A stretch of DNA of 45,795 nucleotides from NCBI GenBank assembly GCA_964530115.1, contig CAZGYD010000073.1, forward strand, positions 1-45,795, written 5' to 3'. The notes beneath the pieces were generated by a model, which searched no databases, was not told where the DNA came from, and saw only the letters and a program-made list of their open reading frames with translations. The translations under genes were made by a program, and so were the position numbers. Below are positions 7,675-14,658 of the stretch, one piece after another. Each line of letters begins with the position of its first letter. Position 1 is the first letter of the stretch. The DNA comes from Fen-999 sp964530115 (GTDB lineage: Bacteria > Pseudomonadota > Gammaproteobacteria > Burkholderiales > Rhodocyclaceae).

Positions 7675-8177
7675 GCAAGTACATCCTGCGCCACGACGAG
7701 GCCAACTGCATCGGCTGCCAGGCCTGCGAAGTGCATTGCAAGACCAACAAGGGCCTCGGCCCCGGCCCGGCGCCGTGCAAGATCGTCGCCGTCGGGCCGA
7801 CGATGGACGGCGGCCGGCCGATGATCCGTTTCGTCTTCATGCCCTGCTTCCATTGCGAGGAGGCCTGGTGCGCCAAGGCCTGCCCCACCGGGGCCATGCA
7901 GAAGCGCGAGAAAGACGGCATCGTCTTCGTCGAGCCGAGCCTCTGCGTCGGCTGCAAGAGTTGCATCGCCGCCTGCCCCTGGGGCACGCCGCAATGGGAT
8001 CCGGTCACCCGCAAGGTGGTCAAGTGCGACTACTGCATGGACCGCATCGACGCCGGCCTCGAACCGGCCTGCGTCACCAAGTGCGTGACCGGCTGCCTGT
8101 CCTTTGGCGTCGCCAACGAGTTGCCGGATCCGCGCCGCGAGCGCTACGCCCGCATGCTCGTCGGCGGTTCGCTGTGA
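7671..8177 (+). CDS. Four-cluster ferredoxin subunit of the Mo enzyme
   Basis: The 168-residue protein is a PsrB/PhsB/HycB-type electron-transfer subunit with 16 cysteines in four groups: CIGCQACEVHC near 13-23, CFHCEEAWCAKACP near 60, CVGCKSCIAACP near 93 and CDYCMD..C..C near 118-141. It should carry electrons between the Mo subunit and the large flavoprotein encoded next. The ATG at 7671 overlaps the stop of the Mo-enzyme gene (ATGA), so translation is coupled. It lacks a signal peptide, again pointing to a cytoplasmic complex. Confidence 0.9.
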   Translation: MSKYILRHDEANCIGCQACEVHCKTNKGLGPGPAPCKIVAVGPTMDGGRPMIRFVFMPCFHCEEAWCAKACPTGAMQKREKDGIVFVEPSLCVGCKSCIAACPWGTPQWDPVTRKVVKCDYCMDRIDAGLEPACVTKCVTGCLSFGVANELPDPRRERYARMLVGGSL

Positions 8178-8187
8178 GGGGCGGCCG

Positions 8188-11175
8188 ATGAGCGACGACG
8201 CACGCCTTCCGGCCTGGCTCGATGCCGACGCCGCGGCGCTCGGCGGCGTGTTACCACGGCTGAGTTTCGCAGCGTCCCTGCCGGGACTGGCGGCCGCCCA
8301 GGCGCTGAATCCCTTGCAACGGCTGCAGCGGCTCCAGGAGTCCGGCCTCACCGAAGCGGGCTACGCTGGCGAGCCGCTCTATCACGCCTGGCGGAAATTC
8401 CTGCGCGGCTACGGCCCTTCCGCGCTCGTCATCGACGCGGCCGGCCCGGACGGCCGGGCGCTCGGGTCGGCCGCGGTGCTCGACGGCGCACCGCTGCGCC
8501 TTGCCGAGGGCCTGCTGATCGCCGCGGGGCTGCGCGACACCCACCGCGTCCTCTTGCGCCTGCCCCGCGAGCTGACGGGCCGCGAGGCGGGGCTGCTGAA
8601 CGCGCTGGATGCCATCCGCCGCAGCGGCATCGCCGGCGGCCGCCGCCTGCAGGTCGAGGTGCTGCGCGACCGCCACCCCACGCCCCGGGACGAAGCCGCC
8701 GGCGACGGCAGCCGGCTCGCGCACACCCCCGAGACCTGGTGCCGGATCGCGCTCATCTTCGCCGGCGAGGACGCCGCCGGCGGCAGCCTGCTGACCTTGC
8801 GCCGTGGCCTCAAGCGCCGCGGCCTGATCGAGATCGCTCATGCGGACAAGCTCCGCCGCCTGATCTATGACTGGGGCGGTGGCGTCGAGGTGGAAGGCCG
8901 CGATGCGGTGCTGCTCTTCGACAACGGCATGGGCGGCTTCCTGCCGCTTTCCGAGGCCGATCTCTCCTGCCAACCGCTGGCACTTTCGGCCGCCGGGGTG
9001 GCGCCTTCGCCCACCAGTCTGATGGTCGCCGCCGAAGGCATCTGCCTCGTCGAACAGACGCGGCGGGCGCTCTACCGCTACTGGCAGCTCGCCGAGAAGG
9101 AGCCGGCGCCGATCCGCGCACTCCTCGCGCGGTGCGCGCGGCTGGTCGCCGAGATCACGGTCGGCCGCGGTCAGCCGCGGCATCTCGGCGAACTCGAGGA
9201 TCTGGCGCTCGAACTGGCGACCCAGGGCCTCGCCGCCGCCCGGCCGCTCGGCAGTTCGCTGCGCTACTTCCGCGAGCAATGGGAAGCGCATGCGCGGCGC
9301 GCGCATTGTCCCGAGGGCACCTGCCTCAAGCGCAATCCGGCGCCCTGCCACGCCACCTGCCCGGCGAACATCGACATTCCGAGCTTCATGGCCCACATCG
9401 GCCACGGCGAGTACGCCAGGGCGATCGAGGTCATCATCCGCGACAATCCGCTGCCGCTCACCTGCGGCCTGGTCTGTCCGGCGCCCTGCGAATCGGCCTG
9501 CGTGCGCAACGGCCGCGACGGCGCGGTGTTCATCCGGCCGATGAAGGCCAAGGCCGCCGAGCATTGCCTCGCTGGCGGCGGCTATCCGCTGCCGGAACCG
9601 GCACCGGCCACGGGCAGGCGCGTCGGCATCGTCGGCTCGGGGCCCGCCGGACTCTCGGCGGCCTGGTACCTGCGCCTCCTCGGCCACGAAGTGGAAATCT
9701 TCGAGTCGCAGGAGGCCGCCGGCGGCATGCTGCGCTATGGCATCCCGGCCTATCGCCTGCCGCCGGAACTGCTCGACCGGGAACTCGCGCAGATCAAGGC
9801 CCTGGGCATCCCGATCCACTGCGGCAGCAAGGTGGGCAGCCTCGACGAGTTCCGCAAGGACTACGACGCCGTCTTCCTTGGCCTCGGCACGCAACTCTCC
9901 CGCTTCATCCCCATCGAGGGCGTGCATCAGCCGCACGTGCTCGGCGGCATCGATTTCCTGCGCGCCGTGCGCGGCGGCGACGATATGCGCGTCGGCCCGC
10001 GCGTGGTGGTCATCGGCGGTGGCAACGTGGCGATCGACGTCGCCCTGACGGCGCTGCGGCAGGGTGCGAAACAGGTCGACATGGTCTGCCTGGAAAAGCG
10101 CCGCGAGATGCCGGCGAGCCCGCACGAGATCGAGACGGCGGTCGCCGAGGGCGTGATCCTCCATCCGGGCTGGGGGCCGGTGGCCATCGGCGAGGAAGGC
10201 GACGTCACGTTCCAGCATTGTGATCGGGTCTTCGACGAGTCGGGCCGCTTCAATCCGCAGTTCGACGCCCAGCGCAAGCTGGTGCTGGAGAGCGACCACG
10301 TGATCCTCGCCGTTGGCCAGGGGACCGACCTCACCAGCATCGAAGGCAGCGGCCTGGAAGTGACGCGCGGCTTCATCGTCACCGATCCGGCGACGCTGAT
10401 GACCAGGATCCCCGGCGTCTTCGCCGGCGGCGACGTCGCCCATGGGCCGCGCACCGCGGTCGAGGCGATCCGCTCGGGCAAGATCGCCGCCTACTCGATC
10501 GATGCCTGGCTGCGCGGCCTGGCGCCGCCCGCCGATACGGGCAGGCCGAAACGCCGGGCCGATGTCCCGCCGTTGTCCGTTCCGGCGCAGGAACGCAGCC
10601 ATCTGCGGCGCGCCGAGATGCCTGAAAAGGCGGTGAAGGAGCGCGAAGGCTACGTCAAGATCGAACAGGGCCTGACCGACGCCATGGCCCACGACGAAGC
10701 CGCCCGCTGCCTGCGCTGCGACATCTGCATCGGCTGCGGGCTATGCCAGCTCGCCTGCAGCGAGATGGGCGTCGAGGCCTTGCGCATGGCCGAGGTCCGC
10801 GAGGGTGTCGCGGCCGGCCGGCTCGCCTATTTCGATTTCGAGCGGCCGGAAGCGTTCTGCATCGGTTGCGGCGCCTGCTCGCAGGTCTGCCCGACCGGCG
10901 CCATCCGCATCGAGGACGACCCCGTCACCGGCATCCGCCGCACGGTGATCACCGGCACGGTGGTGAAAGAGCAGCCGCTGCTGCGCTGCGCCGTTTGCGC
11001 CGCGCCGACACAGACCGCCGCGCAGCGCGAGTTCATTAGGCGGCGGATTCAGGCACCGTTCGACAGCCATCTGGATCGCGAGCTGTGCGCGGACTGCGCG
11101 CGCCGGCTGGCCGACCGGCCCTGGCAGCCGTTCGCCCGCCCAGGCGCGGGGACTCAGCCGCCGACGCGTTCGTAG
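8188..11175 (+). CDS. Multidomain flavoprotein: degenerate NuoF + GltD/NfnB-like + ferredoxin fusion
   Basis: The 995-residue protein has three parts. Residues about 60-385 resemble the C-terminal part of NuoF/HoxF (HTPETW, an SLBB-like segment YDWGGGVEVEGRDAVLLF, and SLRYFREQW..HCPEGTC), but the FMN-binding GRGGAGFPTG motif is missing. Residues about 385-820 are a GltD/NfnB-like module with Fe-S cysteines (CHATCPANIDIP, CGLVCPAPCESAC), an FAD site (GIVGSGPAGLSAAWYLRLLG) and an NAD(P) site (VVIGGGNVAIDVA). Residues about 825-930 hold two [4Fe-4S] groups (CLRCDICIGCGLC..C, CIGCGACSQVCP), followed by a CxxC...CxxC tail. ATG at 8188 follows the ferredoxin gene by 10 bp. It probably links the Mo enzyme to NAD(P)H and resembles DsrL in its central part. 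The 3' end overlaps the convergent dioxygenase gene by 22 bp. Residues 20-27 (GVLPRLSF) come from a dispersed motif copy. Confidence 0.82.
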   Translation: MSDDARLPAWLDADAAALGGVLPRLSFAASLPGLAAAQALNPLQRLQRLQESGLTEAGYAGEPLYHAWRKFLRGYGPSALVIDAAGPDGRALGSAAVLDGAPLRLAEGLLIAAGLRDTHRVLLRLPRELTGREAGLLNALDAIRRSGIAGGRRLQVEVLRDRHPTPRDEAAGDGSRLAHTPETWCRIALIFAGEDAAGGSLLTLRRGLKRRGLIEIAHADKLRRLIYDWGGGVEVEGRDAVLLFDNGMGGFLPLSEADLSCQPLALSAAGVAPSPTSLMVAAEGICLVEQTRRALYRYWQLAEKEPAPIRALLARCARLVAEITVGRGQPRHLGELEDLALELATQGLAAARPLGSSLRYFREQWEAHARRAHCPEGTCLKRNPAPCHATCPANIDIPSFMAHIGHGEYARAIEVIIRDNPLPLTCGLVCPAPCESACVRNGRDGAVFIRPMKAKAAEHCLAGGGYPLPEPAPATGRRVGIVGSGPAGLSAAWYLRLLGHEVEIFESQEAAGGMLRYGIPAYRLPPELLDRELAQIKALGIPIHCGSKVGSLDEFRKDYDAVFLGLGTQLSRFIPIEGVHQPHVLGGIDFLRAVRGGDDMRVGPRVVVIGGGNVAIDVALTALRQGAKQVDMVCLEKRREMPASPHEIETAVAEGVILHPGWGPVAIGEEGDVTFQHCDRVFDESGRFNPQFDAQRKLVLESDHVILAVGQGTDLTSIEGSGLEVTRGFIVTDPATLMTRIPGVFAGGDVAHGPRTAVEAIRSGKIAAYSIDAWLRGLAPPADTGRPKRRADVPPLSVPAQERSHLRRAEMPEKAVKEREGYVKIEQGLTDAMAHDEAARCLRCDICIGCGLCQLACSEMGVEALRMAEVREGVAAGRLAYFDFERPEAFCIGCGACSQVCPTGAIRIEDDPVTGIRRTVITGTVVKEQPLLRCAVCAAPTQTAAQREFIRRRIQAPFDSHLDRELCADCARRLADRPWQPFARPGAGTQPPTRS
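8245..8268 (+). repeat. 24-bp dispersed motif, copy 3 (in the flavoprotein fusion gene)
   Basis: GGCGTGTTACC then ACGGCTGAGTTTC, a full match to consensus. It encodes GVLPRLSF near residue 20 of the flavoprotein fusion, close to the N-terminus and before any recognisable domain. Confidence 0.9.
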
Positions 11176-12035
11176 TACCGGGCGCGGTAAAGCAGGCGGC
11201 GACGCGCAGGCGTCTCGGTAAAGCCGGCGCGGTCGTGCAGGACGTTGTTGCAGACCAGGCCCATGCCCGGCTCCAGCCGGCCGCGCAGGGTCCAGGGCGT
11301 TGGCGTGGCGAGGATGCGTTCCAGCGCCGCCTTGGCGGCCTGCGTGGCCGCGTCGGCCTTCCAGGCGATGCTGACGGTGCGCGCCGTATAGCGCATGTGC
11401 AGCGTTCCGTCGGCGTTCACCGAAAAGACCGGCCCCGGTTGTTCGGGCCGGGCGATGCCGCCCTCGTCCGTGCGCGGCGGAATGGTCATGGCGTCCGGCG
11501 CCGACAGGGCGCGGATGTAATCCGGATTCTCGTCACGCAGCAGGATATAGGCGATCTCGTGGTCGAGCAGCTGGTTCTCGCCACCGTTGGCCGCGCTCTC
11601 GACGCAATGGAGCAGCAGCCCGCGCACCGTCCGCTCCGGCGTGTTGTAGTAGCCGTCGGTGTGCCACTTGATCGGCTTGTCCGTGTAGGGAATGAACTCG
11701 CGCCGCTCGCCACGCTCCTCGGCGCCGCGCACCGAGATCGGCGAGATGGCGTCGTCGTCGGTGAGCCAGTGGCTGTCGAGCGTCTTCAGGCCGAGTTGGG
11801 CGCCGAGCTTGCGCGGGATCTCCTTGTCCGGGTCGCGGCCGGTTTTGCCGACATAGATCGCCATGTTGGCGACGGCGTTGAGCGCCAATAGCCTGTCGCG
11901 TTCCGCGAAACTCAGCCGCCGTGGATCGCCGATCTCGACGACGATGTCCTCGATCCGCCGCGGGGCCGTGTCGAGCTTGCGCTGGCGCCACTCGGCATAG
12001 GCCGAGGCATCGTCGAGATCGAAGGGGGAAGACAT
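11154..12035 (-). CDS. TauD/TfdA-family Fe(II)/2-oxoglutarate dioxygenase
   Basis: The 293-residue protein has the facial triad of this family: H125 and D127 in KWHTDGYYN and a distal His267 in VCNNVLHDRAGF, followed by a 2-oxoglutarate-binding Arg in RRRLLYRARYY. Members hydroxylate substrates such as taurine (releasing sulfite), sulfate esters or aromatic ethers. It is the last gene of the six-gene operon running away from dsrA, starting 1 bp after the preceding stop. Context suggests an organosulfur substrate or a modification role in sulfur oxidation, but this is inference. It converges on, and overlaps by 22 bp, the flavoprotein fusion gene. Confidence 0.85.
   Translation of the reverse strand: MSSPFDLDDASAYAEWRQRKLDTAPRRIEDIVVEIGDPRRLSFAERDRLLALNAVANMAIYVGKTGRDPDKEIPRKLGAQLGLKTLDSHWLTDDDAISPISVRGAEERGERREFIPYTDKPIKWHTDGYYNTPERTVRGLLLHCVESAANGGENQLLDHEIAYILLRDENPDYIRALSAPDAMTIPPRTDEGGIARPEQPGPVFSVNADGTLHMRYTARTVSIAWKADAATQAAKAALERILATPTPWTLRGRLEPGMGLVCNNVLHDRAGFTETPARRRLLYRARYYERVGG
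11907..11930 (+). repeat. Partial match to the 24-bp dispersed motif
   Basis: The first 16 bases, GAAACTCAGCCGCCGT, match the motif exactly; the next four (GGAT) do not and CGCC at the end does. It lies in the dioxygenase gene and encodes RRLSFAERD. It may be a decayed copy or coincidence. Confidence 0.35.
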
Positions 12036-12036
12036 G

Positions 12037-12642
12037 TCATTCTCCGCTCAGGGTTTCGCGCGCGCGCGGCGCGGGTGCGCCACCGCCGGCGAAGAGTCCG
12101 GCGAGGGTCCGGTGCAGCGCCTTGATCGCCTCGGGCACCTCGATGTCCATCACCTGATCGACCGCCCAGAGCCGATCCTTTTCCGGCAGGATCTCGCGCA
12201 GGCAGGCAGCGAACAGCCGCTTGAAGCCGAAGTCCGGGCCGTCCGGGCCATAGTCGAACTCGGCATACTCGCCGCTGCGGCGGTTGAAGAGCTCGATGAT
12301 GTGGCGCTCGCAGTCGCCGGGCGCCGCTTCGCCGAGCAGCATGCCGTTGTTCTCCTCGACGAGCCCGGCCATGCGCCGGACCAGCGCCGTGGTGAATTCG
12401 ACGCGCTTGTCCGCCTCCAGCCTGGCAAAGGCGACGCGGTCGGCGGCCACGGCGATGAAGACCATGAACTCGCAGACGAAGTCGAAATACGGCCGGCCGA
12501 CGTCGATGTCGTAGTCGGCCTTGCGCATCCGGCCGATCGCATCGATCGCCAGCTTCCACCCCAGGGCCGCGACCACCGAGGCCAGCGTCGCGGGCGACCG
12601 CTGCCCCGGGGCATGGAACTGGCTTCGGACGCGGACGGCCAC
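12037..12642 (-). CDS. Unknown helical protein of the dsr-divergent operon
   Basis: The 201-residue product is rich in predicted helices (ADYDIDVGRPYFDFVCEFMVF, FGFKRLFAACLREILPEKDRLW), with three scattered cysteines and a Gly/Ala/Pro-rich tail. I see no signal peptide, membrane segment or cofactor motif and do not recognise a family. The start is a GTG at 12642, 3 bp after the stop of the DsrC-like gene, and the stop is 1 bp before the dioxygenase ATG, so it sits inside a tightly packed operon. Its persistence between an RspA-type protein and a dioxygenase suggests a partner role. A ferritin- or chaperone-like bundle is possible but unsupported. Confidence 0.7.
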   Translation of the reverse strand: MAVRVRSQFHAPGQRSPATLASVVAALGWKLAIDAIGRMRKADYDIDVGRPYFDFVCEFMVFIAVAADRVAFARLEADKRVEFTTALVRRMAGLVEENNGMLLGEAAPGDCERHIIELFNRRSGEYAEFDYGPDGPDFGFKRLFAACLREILPEKDRLWAVDQVMDIEVPEAIKALHRTLAGLFAGGGAPAPRARETLSGE

Positions 12643-12645
12643 CGC

Positions 12646-12984
12646 TCAGTATCCGCCCTTGCCGAAGGGCTTGGGCAGGCCGGCGACCTTGACGCCCTGC
12701 TTGGCCGCCCCGCCGTCGGGGAACAGATCGAAGAGCTTGTTGCTCGAAGCGTCCGGCATCACGCCGTCGTCCTGCAGGCCCTTGATCAGGTTGCGCAGGT
12801 TCGGGGTGTGGCCGTCCTCCTTGTACTTCTCGCGCAGGTAGTTGATCACCGCCCGATGCTCGTCGGTGAGTTCCAGCCCGAGCGCCGCAGCGATGGCATC
12901 GACCGCCTCGTCGCTGAAATCCGGCTCCAGCAGGTAGCCGTCGTCGTCGGTTTCCTTCTCTACGCCATTGATGACGTAACCCAT
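12646..12984 (-). CDS. rspA: Cysteine-less DsrC paralogue (RspA type)
   Basis: The 112-residue protein has the DsrC/TusE fold signature: a start like DsrC (INGVEKETDDDGYL), a central ELTDEHRAVINYLREKY, and the C-terminal arm AGLPKPFGKGGY. In functional DsrC the arm carries two cysteines; here the first position is Val98 and the second is Lys109, so it cannot form the DsrC trisulfide or carry persulfide sulfur. The family classification calls such cysteine-less members RspA, thought to be regulatory. True DsrC is encoded at 18280-18612. It follows the tandem TusA gene by 31 bp. A DNA-binding or decoy role at the dsr promoter is possible, because DsrC homologues have been reported to bind DNA upstream of dsrA. 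Confidence 0.85.
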   Translation of the reverse strand: MGYVINGVEKETDDDGYLLEPDFSDEAVDAIAAALGLELTDEHRAVINYLREKYKEDGHTPNLRNLIKGLQDDGVMPDASSNKLFDLFPDGGAAKQGVKVAGLPKPFGKGGY

Positions 12985-13015
12985 CAGTCGTCTCCTTATT
13001 GGTTGTCGATGAAGC

Positions 13016-13498
13016 CTATTTCTTGCGCAGATAGAACTCGTGGGCGCCGCGCGCCATCGGCAACGCCGCCAGCACCTCGACGGAGGCGCTCTGTCCCCAG
13101 GATTGCACGTCGGCCACGGCCCCCGGGCAGTCGCTGACCAGTTGCAGGACTTCGCCTGCCTTCATGCCGTCGAGCAGCTTCTTCGCTTCGAGGATCGGGC
13201 CCGGGCAAGTGACACCGCGCATGTCCAGGGTGACATGGGCGACCGGTGTCGCCTGGGCACCACCGGCCTTGCGCAGGGTGTACGCCGTCTTGCCGTCCGA
13301 CTGTCTCGCGCTGGCGACCAGTTCGTTGCCGGTGAACTTGCACCAGGCGAACAGGTCGTCCGAAGTCCCCGGGCAGTCCGACAACAGCAACATGCTCTGG
13401 CCCGGCTGCAGATCGTCCATGATCTTCTTGGCTCCGAGCAGGGGTGCCGGGCAGGGCATCCCGCTCATGTCGATGGTCACGGTGGGTTTGTCGGCCAT
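13016..13498 (-). CDS. Tandem TusA (SirA-like) sulfur-carrier protein
   Basis: The 160-residue protein contains two complete TusA domains in tandem, residues about 5-77 and 86-160. Each has the CPxP active-site motif: C16 in GMPCPAPLLGAKK and C98 in GVTCPGPILEAKK. Both copies also carry a second conserved cysteine segment (LLSDCPG and LVSDCPG). Single-domain TusA of about 80 residues binds persulfide sulfur and delivers it to DsrE in sulfur oxidisers. The fusion could shuttle sulfur between its own domains or between two partners. ATG at 13498 has AAGGAG upstream. It lies between the Cas6-like and RspA genes in the operon divergent from dsrA. Confidence 0.9.
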   Translation of the reverse strand: MADKPTVTIDMSGMPCPAPLLGAKKIMDDLQPGQSMLLLSDCPGTSDDLFAWCKFTGNELVASARQSDGKTAYTLRKAGGAQATPVAHVTLDMRGVTCPGPILEAKKLLDGMKAGEVLQLVSDCPGAVADVQSWGQSASVEVLAALPMARGAHEFYLRKK

Positions 13499-13526
13499 GG
13501 CGCTTCTCCTTCCTCTCCTGTTGATT

Positions 13527-14147
13527 TCAGTCGACTACGGTCGCAACCGCCTTGTGCGGAACGAAAATCCCGCAACCGCGCTTGCGCTCGTCTCCCAATC
13601 CTACACGCTGGAGCGCCATGGAATCATCGCTATCCAGACCATGCAGCATCAGGCTGAAGCCATGCAACTCACCGGAGCCGATCCTGGCACGCCGCGCCTT
13701 GCCGCAAACCACCTGCCCCGCCGGAAAAGCCCCAAGGCCGATTTCCGCGAGGTGCGCACGGCAGGCCGCCAGGAAACGCTGCTCGTCCGTCTCTCCGACG
13801 GCGACGAAGGACGAATAGAGGACCCGGGCAGGCCACAAGGGCTTTTCGCTCGCCGCACCGATCTCGACCTCGCCACCGAGGTCCAGCGTGGCGCCGATGA
13901 GGTGCTCGGCATCCGCGCGCCGGTGCCTGGGAATGCGCAACGTCATCCGTGCCCGCCGTGTCAGATAGAGTTCCCGGTCGCCGGCACTCACGCCCGCGAG
14001 GGGATGTACGCCAGCCAGCGCTTCATCTTCAAGCCAGTCGAGGCGCGATGCCAGCACACGATAAAGTCGATCCGCGTAATCGAGTTCGATCGCCTGGCCG
14101 CGCAGTTCGAAAACCAGGTCGATGATCTCGCGGTCGTCGCCGCTCAC
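13527..14147 (-). CDS. Cas6/Cmx6-like RAMP-superfamily protein, no CRISPR context
   Basis: The 206-residue protein resembles the I-MYXAN Cas6 (Cmx6) family along its length: IIDLVFELRG at the start, GVHPLAG near the end of the first ferredoxin-like half, RMTLRIPRHR, LDLGGEVEIG, and the terminal glycine-rich loop MALQRVGLGDERKRGCGIFVP. As I recall, family members have a DH pair after the first strand that provides a catalytic His; here the corresponding residues are LDYADRLY, with Tyr, so RNA cleavage may be lost. GTG at 14147 was chosen over ATG at 14195 because it overlaps the upstream stop as GTGA and the homology begins immediately after it. No repeat array or other cas gene is present in the window. 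Confidence 0.75.
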   Translation of the reverse strand: MSGDDREIIDLVFELRGQAIELDYADRLYRVLASRLDWLEDEALAGVHPLAGVSAGDRELYLTRRARMTLRIPRHRRADAEHLIGATLDLGGEVEIGAASEKPLWPARVLYSSFVAVGETDEQRFLAACRAHLAEIGLGAFPAGQVVCGKARRARIGSGELHGFSLMLHGLDSDDSMALQRVGLGDERKRGCGIFVPHKAVATVVD

Positions 14148-14461
14148 TGGCCCTGCTGGTTCGCCTGCGCCCATTCCAGCATCTTTCTGGCCCATCGCTC
14201 CGCCGTGACGGGATCGATGTCGAAAATGGTGAACCGGGTCCGTTCACGGATGCGGATGCGCAAGAATGGCATCCCTCCCGCCTCGTACTCGACCTGCTGC
14301 AATTCGATCTCCTGATTGCCGATCGGCACACGAAACTTGTCCAGACTGGTGATCTTGTCCACTCGACGACCTTCCGGCAAACTCTCAAGGCGGGCGCGCA
14401 CTATCGCACCTGATTCGTGCCGCCAGCCATCACCGGATTGGGTTGGCGCGGCATACTCCAT
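14144..14461 (-). CDS. Small conserved protein of dsr clusters, function unknown
   Basis: The 105-residue product has a poorly conserved-looking N-terminus and a core VPIGNQEIELQQVEYEAGGMPFLRIRIRERTRFTIFDIDPVTAERWARKML. It resembles a small domain of unknown function (I think DUF6967, from memory) found beside sulfur genes. No cysteines or membrane segments are present. It is the first gene of the minus-strand operon and its stop overlaps the GTG start of the Cas6-like gene. The first ATG at 14461 is used, but a later start near the core is possible because the first 30 residues look unlike the family. Confidence 0.7.
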   Translation of the reverse strand: MEYAAPTQSGDGWRHESGAIVRARLESLPEGRRVDKITSLDKFRVPIGNQEIELQQVEYEAGGMPFLRIRIRERTRFTIFDIDPVTAERWARKMLEWAQANQQGQ

Positions 14462-14658
14462 CTGGGTAGGTTAGGCTAGCCCCTTTTCGGTGGAAAATCT
14501 ACCGATCGGAGTTATGGCAGGCTGCCGGCCGGCTCCATAAGATTCCGGCGGTCGGCTGTACCCAGAGAGACGATTTGTCATGCCGGCATCGATGGCGTCG
14601 GTGGCCGACGGTCATCGAGACGGATCGAACGTAAAGCCCAAACGAAGGAGACACAACG
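14462..14658. promoter_or_regulatory. Divergent dsr control region with inverted repeat
   Basis: These 197 bp separate dsrA from the six-gene minus operon and must hold both promoters. At 14488-14504 there is an imperfect inverted repeat CGGTGGA-AAA-TCTACCG (six of seven pairs), a candidate operator or leader hairpin. AAGGAG at 14645-14650 is the dsrA ribosome site, eight bases before ATG. I could not assign -35/-10 boxes with confidence. Confidence 0.5.

Noticed and set aside
8251..10692. Very long antisense open frames, such as this 813-codon one and those at 3894-5783, 5467-7593 and 21037-23280 (all minus)
   Set aside because: They lie opposite strongly supported genes, arise from high third-position GC, and their translations are rich in Arg/Asp/Gly/His without any family signature.
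8188..11175. Calling the flavoprotein fusion a second DsrL
   Set aside because: Only the central GltD-like and ferredoxin parts are alike. The NuoF-like N-terminus and Mo-enzyme context differ, and a proper dsrL is at 21034-22995.
11907..11930. Eighth copy of the 24-bp motif in the dioxygenase gene
   Set aside because: Only 16 contiguous bases match and RRLSFAERD could be native protein sequence. Kept as a low-confidence repeat and not counted among the seven.
13527..14147. A CRISPR-Cas locus, suggested by the Cas6-like gene
   Set aside because: No direct-repeat array and no other cas gene is visible in the window.
14147..14195. ATG at 14195 as start of the Cas6-like gene
   Set aside because: It would overlap the upstream gene by 52 bp and add residues before the conserved start; GTG 14147 gives a GTGA overlap.
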